The position numbers and the translations under genes are program-made. Of a stretch of 5,509 nt of DNA, positions 1-5,509 are shown in pieces. The notes beneath the pieces are model-generated. The model saw nothing but the letters and a program-made list of their open reading frames with translations, did no database searches and was not told the origin of the DNA. Positions within the stretch are counted from its first letter, which is position 1. Each line of letters starts with the position of its first letter. The DNA comes from JBBRYB01 sp038238115 (GTDB lineage Bacteria > Actinomycetota > Actinomycetes > Propionibacteriales > Nocardioidaceae): NCBI GenBank assembly GCA_038238115.1, contig JBBRYB010000159.1, forward strand, positions 1 to 5,509. Reading direction: 5' to 3'.

Positions 1-307
1 AGGCGTCGGTGACGTGTCGCCTCCCGATGTAGAACCGCTCGCCGGGCAGCCCGGACGAGCTCGAAGCCTGCGACCCGTAGTCGAGACGGCCGAAGAACAA
101 CGGCACCTCAGGGTCGTCCTCGAGTGCCTTCATCCGCTGGTGAAGCGTGTACCTGAGGAACTCGGCGTTCACCCGGTCGGCGCTCATGATCTCCATGCTG
201 GCGGTGCGTTCACGCATCCGAACGAGGGCGGCTCGGGACTCGGCCAGGTGGCGTTGCTCGTTCGCAAGTTCGGGGCGTGCGGAATCCCCGGGATCGGCTG
301 GGGGCAT
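1..307 (-). CDS. HelD-like UvrD-superfamily helicase, N-terminal fragment
   Basis: Only the first 102 codons lie in the window; the gene runs off the left edge. The N-terminus (about residues 12-65) is charged and helical, as in the N-terminal arm of HelD-type proteins. It is followed by FFGRLDYG (71-78) and GERFYIGRRHV (89-99), which match the conserved 'CFGRLD ... GERYYIGRR' stretch that leads into the first helicase domain in actinobacterial HelD/UvrD-like ATPases. In that family the ATPase displaces and recycles RNA polymerase from nucleic acid. The Walker A motif and the rest of the motor lie outside the window, so activity cannot be judged. ATG at 307 is the most upstream start possible, because a TAG lies in frame three codons before it. 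A GGGGG run directly abuts the ATG, so the ribosome binding site is not well spaced. The gene lies 37 bp downstream of the 345-1625 gene on the same strand and is probably cotranscribed. Family call from remembered motifs: fairly sure; exact subfamily (HelD versus HelR): unknown. Confidence 0.75.
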   Translation of the reverse strand, partial: MPPADPGDSARPELANEQRHLAESRAALVRMRERTASMEIMSADRVNAEFLRYTLHQRMKALEDDPEVPLFFGRLDYGSQASSSSGLPGERFYIGRRHVTDA

Positions 308-344
308 CCCCCGACACTAGCCGGACCGCCATGGCCGTGCCGAC

Positions 345-1625
345 TCAAATGTCGAGGATGCCGTCGCGAGCCCTGTCAGCCGGGGGTAGGCCACCTCCGG
401 CAAGGGTTTCGTCAAGGTGAACCTCGGCGTACTCGGGTTTCTGGATGCGCCCGAGCTCGTCGAAGAGCCGGATGCTGTGTCGCACGGTCAGCCCGGGATG
501 GGTGTACCAGGTGAAGGTCCATTCGAGCACGGTGTCCGGCCAGTCTCCGACGAGTCGGGTGCGGAGGTTGCGCATGTCGGGCTGGCCTGAGCCGCCCGCC
601 ACCTCTTCGAGGTAGGCACCGTAGACATCTTGGTGGGCAGACAGCACCTGTTGCAGGTACGAGTCGGTGTCCAACGGCCGGGGCACCAGTGGCCAGCAGT
701 GACCGGTGATGTCCAGTGCGTCGGCGGCCAGTAGCACGGTGACCTCGTCCGGTGGGGCGCCCAAGGCGAGCACATCGATCAGTGGAGCGGCGTTGCGCGG
801 GACGACCCGTTCATGCTCGGCAGTGACGACCGGTCGCCCGCCGGCCGATGCGGCAGACCGGAGACTCCGGGTCCCGATGTCCCACTGCGCGGCCCAGGGG
901 CGCGCCGCGGAAGCGGCCTCGTGGTCGAACCGGTGAAACGTGGGAGGTCCCGGCTGGCTCTCCTCGACCGCCGCCCACCCGGGTGGCATCCCATGAGAGT
1001 CGATGCCGATGAAGTTCGGGATGTCTGCGTCGCGTGGGAGGCGGAGCCAGCGGGTCGCGCGGATAACCTCGGAGGTGTCGGTACCGAGGCGGCGGCGCCG
1101 ACCTGACTCGTCGTCCACCTCCACCTCCACCAGCAGCGCATCGTCAGCGGCGTGGAGGGATCGGACCGGATGGTTGACCCGGACCGATGTCGTGTCACCA
1201 TCCGCACCGACCCTGAGGAGCCTGCTCGGGTTCGCTTCCTCCATCTCGCGAGGCGGCACCGCGGCGGCACCATGGTCGAGCACCTGCCTTGCGGGTCGCG
1301 GTCCGCACCAGGCCACTCCGGGGTGGCACGCCCAGAGAAGCAGGTCGTCGGTCCAGGTCGCCGACGCGATCCCGTCGAGGGTTAGCCGGACCAAGGGGCC
1401 GATTCCACTCTCCTTCGTCCAGATCGAGAATCCGTCGCCCAGCACCTGACGGGCCGGCCACCCGCCCCGTGCCGCAGGCGGCGCGACGTCGAACCACGAC
1501 ACGACCTGCCGCACATCGCCGGACGGGGGGTCGAGAACTGCCGCGACGGGCTGCACAATGTCGACCACCCAGAGGCCCGACTCCAGCTCGATCAGATCAC
1601 CAGCGGTCAGAAGCCGCGTGGTCAA
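345..1625 (-). CDS. hypothetical protein, Trp-rich, upstream of HelD-like gene
   Basis: This 426-residue frame has consistent GC-rich third positions and no signal peptide or membrane segment. I cannot assign a function. It is unusually rich in tryptophan, spread along the whole length (for example WVVD near residue 19, SWFD, TWTDDLLLW, PWAAQWD, LEWTFTWYTH). The alternation of short hydrophobic strands and charged turns suggests a mostly beta-strand soluble protein; that is inference. The last 65 residues (GDWPDTVLEW..., then RLFDELGRI, YAEVHLDETL, LPPADRARDG) resemble a C-terminal motif I associate with uncharacterised actinobacterial proteins, from memory only. The start is TTG at 1623-1625; a TGA lies in frame nine codons upstream with no ATG or GTG between, so TTG is the earliest start. 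No strong Shine-Dalgarno precedes it (only a GGTGGCGA-like stretch), and a later start cannot be excluded. It probably heads an operon with the HelD-like gene 37 bp downstream. Confidence 0.75.
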   Translation of the reverse strand: MTTRLLTAGDLIELESGLWVVDIVQPVAAVLDPPSGDVRQVVSWFDVAPPAARGGWPARQVLGDGFSIWTKESGIGPLVRLTLDGIASATWTDDLLLWACHPGVAWCGPRPARQVLDHGAAAVPPREMEEANPSRLLRVGADGDTTSVRVNHPVRSLHAADDALLVEVEVDDESGRRRRLGTDTSEVIRATRWLRLPRDADIPNFIGIDSHGMPPGWAAVEESQPGPPTFHRFDHEAASAARPWAAQWDIGTRSLRSAASAGGRPVVTAEHERVVPRNAAPLIDVLALGAPPDEVTVLLAADALDITGHCWPLVPRPLDTDSYLQQVLSAHQDVYGAYLEEVAGGSGQPDMRNLRTRLVGDWPDTVLEWTFTWYTHPGLTVRHSIRLFDELGRIQKPEYAEVHLDETLAGGGLPPADRARDGILDI

Positions 1626-1740
1626 GGCGTCGCCACCGACGGGAACATCTCATTGAGCACCGCAGAAGCCTTCCATTGAGGGCGAAAAGCAACAACTTGG
1701 AGCGGGAGAAGTTCCCTGGTGTCCCGGGAGCCGGCCCGAT

Positions 1741-1757
1741 CGGTCGTACGACGACCG
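1741..1757. promoter_or_regulatory. inverted repeat, candidate operator
   Basis: CGGTCGT-ACG-ACGACCG is a perfect 7-bp inverted repeat with a 3-bp centre, and it contains the perfect 10-bp palindrome GTCGTACGAC at 1743-1752. It lies about 50 bp upstream of the start of the membrane-protein remnant (1806) and about 115 bp upstream of the minus-strand TTG start at 1625. It could therefore be an operator for either direction, or a leader hairpin. No matching -35/-10 pair is convincing nearby. The regulator is unknown. Confidence 0.3.
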
Positions 1758-1792
1758 CGAGAAACCCTGGAGGAGACAACAACCCATCGCCT

Positions 1793-1799
1793 AAAGAGG
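1793..1799 (+). promoter_or_regulatory. ribosome binding site of the remnant gene
   Basis: AAAGAGG ends 6 nt before the ATG at 1806. It supports that ATG as the original start of the broken plus-strand gene. A second purine-rich stretch, GGAGGAGA, lies farther upstream around 1769-1776, too far from the ATG to be its usual site. Confidence 0.4.
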
Positions 1800-1805
1800 C
1801 ACCCC

Positions 1806-2057
1806 ATGTCCCAGCTCACCCATCCCGTCACCCCACCCGATCGAGACCGACGAACCAGAGACGCGCAGCCCGGGTCTCCGCCATCTTGTGGCGCGTGGCC
1901 GGCGGCCTCGCGATCGCGCACGGCGTGCTGCTCCTCGCCGGCTTCAGCCAGGAGGTCGCAGTCCAGCACGGCGACAGCTTGGCCACGCTCGCCGAGCTGC
2001 CGGTCCGAGACCGAACTCAGGCGGCTCTACGGATGCGGGGACTGTGAGCTCAGCTAA
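1806..2057 (+). pseudogene. frameshifted, truncated small membrane protein gene
   Basis: The ATG at 1806 has a well-spaced AAAGAGG site and opens MSQLTHPVTPPDRDR, but that frame then turns into Ser/Arg/Pro-rich sequence unlike a protein. One frame over, from about 1848 to 1990, the translation is QRRAARVSAILWRVAGG and then LAIAHGVLLLAGFSQEVAV. This is a convincing N-terminal transmembrane segment in which nearly every codon ends in G or C. That frame has no start codon of its own near the ATG and ends at a TGA at 2045-2047 after unconvincing sequence. The original frame may be re-entered near 2010 (TELRRLYG) and ends with TAA at 2055-2057. The simplest reading is a gene for a multi-pass membrane protein of unknown family that carries at least one indel between about 1840 and 1855. 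Its 3' part is missing where it meets the convergent amidohydrolase gene. Base-calling errors could explain the frame change, but not the missing 3' half. Confidence 0.5.
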
Positions 2058-3227
2058 CCAAGCGGCAGCAGTCCGACCGGTGAAACCTGCTGGCCGCCCT
2101 TCCAGACCGCCAAGACCCGTGAGGAGGTCGCTGACATCACCGAGTGGGTCCTCTCCGGGCTCTGCTGTGAGCAGCACCAGGTCCGCCTGCTTGCCTAGTC
2201 TGATCTCGCCGACGTCCAGGTCGAGCAGACGACCTGCGTCGTACGTCGCGGCGCGCACGGCGCCGGCAGCGCCGAGACCAGCGACCGCAAGGTAGCCGAT
2301 CTCCTTCAGCGTCTCGGCGTAAGGGCTCATCGGGCAGTCGGTGCCCATGGCGATCGGAACACCAGCGTCGAGGGCCATCCGCACGGACGCTTGATGGGCC
2401 TGCACGAGCTCGGCATCCGGCGTCGCCTCGCCCATCGTCACCGACAGTGTGGGCACCAGCCACGTCCCGCGTTCCGCCATGACAGCGACCGCCGCCTCGT
2501 CCAAGTGGATGCCGTGCTCGATCGAGCGGACGCCGGCGCGCGCCGCCGCCTCCGCTGCCCGCGCCCCATGCGCATGGGCCATGACATGGCGGCCGCCGCG
2601 ACGGTCGGCTTCCTCGACCAGGGCCACGGTCTCCTCGTCGGTTACCTCCTGGTGGAGGGCATTCGGACCCATTATCGAGCCCGTGGAGGCGAGCTTGAGC
2701 CAGTCCGCGCCCGCCTGCAACATGCGCCGGGCCGCCGCGCGAGCCTGGTCGGGCCCATCGAAGACGGAGTTCGGCATCGACGGGTCGTCGAAGAGCTCGA
2801 CCCCTCCCAGCGAGGGCGACCAGTGGTCACCGATGCCTCCGGTTGTCGACAGCTGGCGCAGTGAGACGAGCAAACGGGGCCCGGCGACCCAACCTCGGGC
2901 GACCGCCTCACGCAAGGCCGCATCGGCTCCCCAGGCGTCACGAACAGTGGTGACGCCGAGGTCGAGGAGGGTGCGAAGTGTCGCTACGGCGCGCAGGTGC
3001 CGAAAACCGCGAGGGGCCTCCATCACATCTTCGAAGCTGAGCGCCACGTGGCTATGACAGTCGATGAACCCCGGAAGCAGCAGAGCGCCGGTGCAGTCGA
3101 CGACTTGGTCGGCGTCACCGTCAGTTCCTACCTCACCGATGACGCCGTCCTCGACGAGTACGTCAGTGCGCGAGGCGACCCCTTCCCGCGAGTGCCACAC
3201 GTGCCCGTTGGCGAACAGCTTGCGCAT
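2054..3227 (-). CDS. metal-dependent amidohydrolase, imidazolonepropionase/prolidase-like; C-terminal frameshift suspected
   Basis: A soluble TIM-barrel hydrolase of the COG1228-type amidohydrolase group, which cleaves cyclic amides, N-acyl amino acids or X-Pro-type dipeptides. Visible motifs: a small N-terminal beta domain (1-52); GFIDCHSH (53-60) with metal ligands H58 and H60; GVTTVRD (91-97); WLKLASTGS (176-184), where K178 fits the carboxylated lysine of the binuclear subgroup; HVMAHAHG (214-221) with H218; IEHG (236-239) with H238; and GTDCPM (295-300) with the catalytic D297. The set is complete. GKQADLVLL (345-353) starts the closing beta domain. After residue about 369 the frame loses family resemblance and runs on to 1944 (427 aa). 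The neighbouring frame reads RVLAVWKGGQQV, the usual family ending, and stops with TAG at 2056-2054, giving about 390 aa. I therefore end the gene at 2054 with an indel near 2112-2125. The start ATG at 3227 has AAGGGTG about 5 nt upstream. It is divergent from the permease, which suggests shared substrate metabolism. Substrate unknown. Confidence 0.85.
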
Positions 3228-3232
3228 CGTTT

Positions 3233-3239
3233 CACCCTT
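3233..3239 (-). promoter_or_regulatory. ribosome binding site of the amidohydrolase
   Basis: On the minus strand the sequence reads AAGGGTG, then 5 nt, then the ATG at 3227. This supports that start for the amidohydrolase. The translation from there begins directly with the conserved small beta domain of the family. Confidence 0.5.
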
Positions 3240-3392
3240 GCTCCCCTGCCGAATGATGTCACGGCTCCCCGAGACGCGCGCTCACAAGCGTTGCCATGGG
3301 TTCGGTTGCGGCATCCGTCCCACCATGGCCGCGTCGCCGTCCGGGCACCCGGAGCGGGGGGGTATGGTGCGAGCCGAGACGAGACCGTGCAC

Positions 3393-3406
3393 GAGGAGGA
3401 GGGGAG
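3393..3406 (+). promoter_or_regulatory. ribosome binding site deciding the permease start
   Basis: The purine run GAGGAGGAGGGGAG ends 2 nt before the ATG at 3409, with its AGGAGG core well spaced. The open frame extends farther upstream to 3064, but that part is antisense to the amidohydrolase gene and reads like non-coding Ser/Arg/Pro-rich sequence. The ATG at 3409 is therefore the start. Confidence 0.7.
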
Positions 3407-3408
3407 TC

Positions 3409-4947
3409 ATGTCCCAAAAAGTACGGCCCACCGAGACTGACCGCTCGACGGCGATGGCCGTTGAGGAGAAGAAGAAGCTGGTAAAGAGCTTTCGCCGTTT
3501 TGACATGCTCTTCTTCACGGTGTGCGCCCTTGTGGGTCTGGACACGCTAGGGCAGGTGTCGGGCTTCGGTGCACAGACGTTTACCTGGCTCATTGTGCTG
3601 GCCGTCTTCTTTGTGCTGCCGTACGCGCTGGTGATGGCGGAGCTCGGGAGTACCTTCACCCAGGAGGGCGGTCCTTACGAGTGGATGAAGATGTGCTGGG
3701 GACGGTGCCTCGCGGGCATCGGTGCTGTCTTGTACTGGGTGACCAACCCTCTCTGGGTGGGCGGCACACTCGCGTTCATCTCCACAGCGGCCTGGAGCAG
3801 CAACATCTCTCCGATCGGGAACGGGACCGTCGGGGACTACGTCTTCAAGCTGATCTTCATCTGGGTGAGCATCGGCGTCGCCGTGGTGTCGCTTCGGCGC
3901 GGCAAGTGGATCCCCAACCTGGGAGCAATGGTCCGAGTGGTGGTGCTCGGGTTCTTCTCACTCACGATCGTTCTCTATGCTTTCCAGCACGGCATCCACG
4001 GCTACTCCCTTGACCAGTTCGGACCCAGCACACCGGTTTTCCTGGGCCTCGTTCCCCTTCTGTTGTTCAACTACGTCGGGTTCGAGCTGCAGAACGGCGC
4101 GGCAGAGGAGATGATCGACCCGCAGAAGGACGTTCCGCGGTCCGTGGCCGTCAGTGCGGTGATAACGGTCGCCCTGTATTCCATCCCGATCTTCGGCATC
4201 CTCGAGGTCCTGCCGGTCAGCAGGATCAGCGGCATCGGAGGCTTCCTGGACGCCGTCCATACCACCTTTAGCGTCTACGGTGGAGCGCAGAACGTTCTCG
4301 TTGACCTGATGGCCCTTGGCTTCATCTTCGCGCTGGTCACTTCGGGAAGCGTCTGGATGATGGGTTCGGACCGTATCCAGGCAGTCGCCGCGTACGACGG
4401 GGCGTTCATCGGCTGGTTCGGCCGCTTCAACCGCTACTTCGGCACCCCGGTCCGTGTCAACGTGATGTCCGGGATCGTGGCGACCCTTTTCATGATCGCC
4501 GCTGAGCAGCTCTCCACAGGTTCCAACGCAAGCACCTTCACGGTGGTGCTCTACCTGGCTACCTCGACGACGCTCTTGTCGTACCTGCTCATCTTCCCCA
4601 CGGTGATCAAGCTTCGCTACAGCCACCCCGACATTCGTCGGCCCTACCGGCTGCCAGGAGGCACCGTTGGCGTCTGGGTTGCCGGCGTCCTTTGCACCGC
4701 CTGGATGGTGCTCGGCTCGTGGGTGGCTGTTTTTCCGGGCACCATCGAGACTCATATCTTCGGCCTCCACTACAGCGTCCAAAGCGCCTATGGCGTCTCA
4801 CGCACGCGCTTTGAAGTCTTCACGCTCGGCACACTTGGGGTGATTATCGCCGTCGCTGTCATCGGCTACCTTCTCGGCGCTCCGGTGCGCAACCGCACTG
4901 CTGACCGGTCCCTGGAGCCGGCCGGACAGCCCCTGGAGCATGCATAG
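3409..4947 (+). CDS. APC-superfamily amino acid permease/antiporter
   Basis: A 512-residue inner-membrane transporter with about 12 hydrophobic segments (roughly 33-55, 57-79, 100-128, 143-162, 170-192, 206-227, 246-269, 295-316, 349-366, 375-400, 418-443, 470-490). That is the normal length and layout for the amino acid-polyamine-organocation superfamily. Segment 1 carries the unwound-helix motif region CALVGLDTLG. The loop after segment 2 has STFTQEGGPYEWMK, the typical 'GGxYxW' signature. Segment 6 and its loop read NYVGFELQNGAAEEM followed by DPQKDVPRSV, and loop 8 reads GSDRIQAVAAYDG. These features resemble the glutamate:GABA antiporter branch, so exchange of an amino acid for a product is plausible, but the substrate is not determined. 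The N-terminus has a basic patch (EEKKKLVKSFRR, 19-30) before segment 1, as expected for a cytoplasmic N-terminus. It is divergent from an amidohydrolase that may act on the imported compound. It converges with the YjbR-type gene, 37 bp away, with no clear terminator between. Confidence 0.88.
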   Translation: MSQKVRPTETDRSTAMAVEEKKKLVKSFRRFDMLFFTVCALVGLDTLGQVSGFGAQTFTWLIVLAVFFVLPYALVMAELGSTFTQEGGPYEWMKMCWGRCLAGIGAVLYWVTNPLWVGGTLAFISTAAWSSNISPIGNGTVGDYVFKLIFIWVSIGVAVVSLRRGKWIPNLGAMVRVVVLGFFSLTIVLYAFQHGIHGYSLDQFGPSTPVFLGLVPLLLFNYVGFELQNGAAEEMIDPQKDVPRSVAVSAVITVALYSIPIFGILEVLPVSRISGIGGFLDAVHTTFSVYGGAQNVLVDLMALGFIFALVTSGSVWMMGSDRIQAVAAYDGAFIGWFGRFNRYFGTPVRVNVMSGIVATLFMIAAEQLSTGSNASTFTVVLYLATSTTLLSYLLIFPTVIKLRYSHPDIRRPYRLPGGTVGVWVAGVLCTAWMVLGSWVAVFPGTIETHIFGLHYSVQSAYGVSRTRFEVFTLGTLGVIIAVAVIGYLLGAPVRNRTADRSLEPAGQPLEHA

Positions 4948-4984
4948 GACCCCAGCGTCCATCCCGCTCGCAACGGCGACGCGC

Positions 4985-5344
4985 TTACCCCGGCTCCGCG
5001 CGCGACAGGGGAGATCGCATTCGCCACGCGTCGGTCACCAGCTCCCTGAGGCGGTCGAGGTCCACCTCGGCCAGGCGCAGCATTACCACCGGCCAGCCGT
5101 CGTAGCTGGGAGTGGTGAAGAAGATGTCGGGTTCGCCGAGCAGAAGCGCCTGCTTCTCGGCCTCGTCGCCGACGAACAGCACCGCGATGTCGGTCCGGAT
5201 GAGTCGCCGCTTGCCCGGCCTTCGCTCGGGGTACGACCACACGATCCCTTTGCCTGCCGCCCGGAAGTCGAAGCCGTCGCTCTCGATCTCCACCACCTGA
5301 GGCAGGCTCAGTGCCAGCCTGCGTACGTCGTTGTCGTCAGCCAT
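4985..5344 (-). CDS. MmcQ/YjbR family protein
   Basis: A complete 119-residue protein of the YjbR/MmcQ family (DUF419, CyaY-like fold). These proteins are often labelled DNA-binding, but their role is not established. Matching features in order: VRRLALSLPQVVEIES (7-22), equivalent to the usual 'ALSLPEVxE' opening; FRAAGKGIVWSY (27-38); the hydrophobic strand IAVLFVG (53-59); and the family signature FFTTPSYDGWPVVMLRL (75-91), followed by ELVTDAWRMRSP (101-112). Length and order are normal, with no missing segment. The ATG at 5344 is the natural start because the family begins immediately upstream of the ALSLP motif. No clear Shine-Dalgarno is visible upstream on the minus strand, so initiation may be weak or leaderless. 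It is a stand-alone gene in this context, with no functional tie to the permease. Confidence 0.88.
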   Translation of the reverse strand: MADDNDVRRLALSLPQVVEIESDGFDFRAAGKGIVWSYPERRPGKRRLIRTDIAVLFVGDEAEKQALLLGEPDIFFTTPSYDGWPVVMLRLAEVDLDRLRELVTDAWRMRSPLSRAEPG

Positions 5345-5420
5345 CGCAACTGCGGATAAATCGGATCACGAGCACAGGAACAGGCTAGGCGCCAGGATCG
5401 CATCACCACGTGCCGCTTCG

Positions 5421-5509
5421 CTACTGCGCGACCTTCGCGGGTGGCTGCTTCTGCGAGTAGAGGAGGGTCAGCCGGTCGAGCAGGTTCTCCAGGGACTCCT
5501 CGAACTCGG
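5421..5509 (-). CDS. C-terminal fragment, possibly a TetR-type regulator
   Basis: Only the last 28 residues and the stop (TAG at 5423-5421) are inside the window; the gene enters from the right edge. The visible part starts EFEESLENLLDRLTLLYS, an amphipathic helix, and ends with a polar KQPPAKVAQ tail. TetR-family regulators often end with a helix of the type 'FEFGLDxLLDGL', and this one is similar, but the fragment is too short to decide. It lies 76 bp upstream of the YjbR-type gene on the same strand. That gap shows no clear terminator or promoter. Confidence 0.35.
   Translation of the reverse strand, partial: EFEESLENLLDRLTLLYSQKQPPAKVAQ

Larger units (their letters stand above)
3228..3408. 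promoter_or_regulatory. divergent intergenic region with palindromes
   Basis: These 181 bp separate the start codons of the divergent amidohydrolase and permease genes, so they must carry both promoters. Symmetric elements visible: TCCGGGCACCCGGA at 3340-3353 (6-bp arms, CA centre), and two CCATGG hexamers at 3294-3299 and 3323-3328, 29 bp apart. A TATGGT at 3363-3368 could be a -10 element for the permease, but no good -35 box sits 16-18 bp upstream. These are candidate operators only; short GC-rich palindromes arise by chance in such DNA. Confidence 0.4.

Noticed and set aside
14..514. 166-residue plus-strand frame at the left end
   Set aside because: It is antisense to the HelD-like fragment, whose GRLD and YIGRR motifs identify the true strand, and it also crosses the end of the 426-residue gene.
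1651..1680. CATTGAG direct repeat (1651-1657 and 1674-1680)
   Set aside because: Two 7-bp copies with no further similarity around them are expected by chance; there is no array and no sign of a target-site duplication or CRISPR.
1289..1780. Plus-strand frame upstream of the membrane-protein remnant (first two thirds of a 252-residue frame)
   Set aside because: It is antisense to the 426-residue gene and Arg/Pro-rich. Only the part after about 1848 has protein-like sequence.
1622..1969. 115-residue minus-strand frame that overlaps the TTG start at 1625 by a few bases
   Set aside because: The overlap looks like translational coupling, but the composition is Arg/Ser-rich without motifs, and the opposite strand carries the better coding signal (membrane segment with G/C third positions) over much of the same span.
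3064..3408. Upstream extension of the permease frame
   Set aside because: It is antisense to the amidohydrolase N-terminus and crosses the intergenic region. The strong ribosome binding site at 3393-3406 sets the start at 3409.
3958..4782. 274-residue open frame on the minus strand
   Set aside because: It lies entirely antisense to the permease, has an Asp/Glu/His/Gly-rich composition typical of the reverse of membrane-segment codons, and contains no recognisable motif. It is a shadow frame.
4948..4984. Possible terminator between the convergent permease and YjbR-type genes
   Set aside because: The only pairing seen is a 5-bp GCGTC/GACGC match with an 18-nt loop and no following T run on either strand. 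This is too weak to call.

Overview
The window is high-GC DNA whose coding frames have a strong G/C preference at third codon positions. Families such as a HelD-type helicase and a YjbR/MmcQ protein fit an actinobacterium. The sequence alone does not allow a genus-level call.

Layout from left to right. (1) Positions 1-1625, minus strand: a probable two-gene operon. A 426-residue Trp-rich protein of unknown function comes first (TTG start at 1625). After a 37-bp gap follows the N-terminus of a HelD-like RNA-polymerase-associated helicase, cut by the window edge. (2) Positions 1626-2057: no intact gene. A plus-strand remnant of a small membrane protein has a good ribosome binding site and start at 1806 but changes frame. 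A clean inverted repeat lies upstream at 1741-1757. (3) Positions 2054-3227, minus strand: a metal-dependent amidohydrolase of the imidazolonepropionase/prolidase-like group, with a full set of metal ligands. Its C-terminus appears frameshifted, because the family-like ending (WKGGQQV) sits in the neighbouring frame and stops at 2054, while the uninterrupted frame runs on to 1944. (4) Positions 3228-3408: a 181-bp divergent intergenic region. (5) Positions 3409-4947, plus strand: a 12-segment APC-superfamily amino acid transporter resembling the glutamate:GABA antiporter branch. (6) Positions 4985-5344, minus strand: a YjbR/MmcQ-family protein. (7) Positions 5421-5509, minus strand: the last 28 residues of another gene, possibly a TetR-type regulator.

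The biological unit that stands out is the divergent amidohydrolase-permease pair. It looks like a small uptake-and-hydrolysis (or exchange) module for an amino-acid-like amide or dipeptide, but the substrate cannot be read from the sequence. I did not find a clearly new multi-gene system. The most checkable anomaly is the cluster of apparent frame changes between about 1840 and 2125. It affects both the membrane-protein remnant and the amidohydrolase C-terminus, and marks either a decaying junction or a run of base-calling errors.
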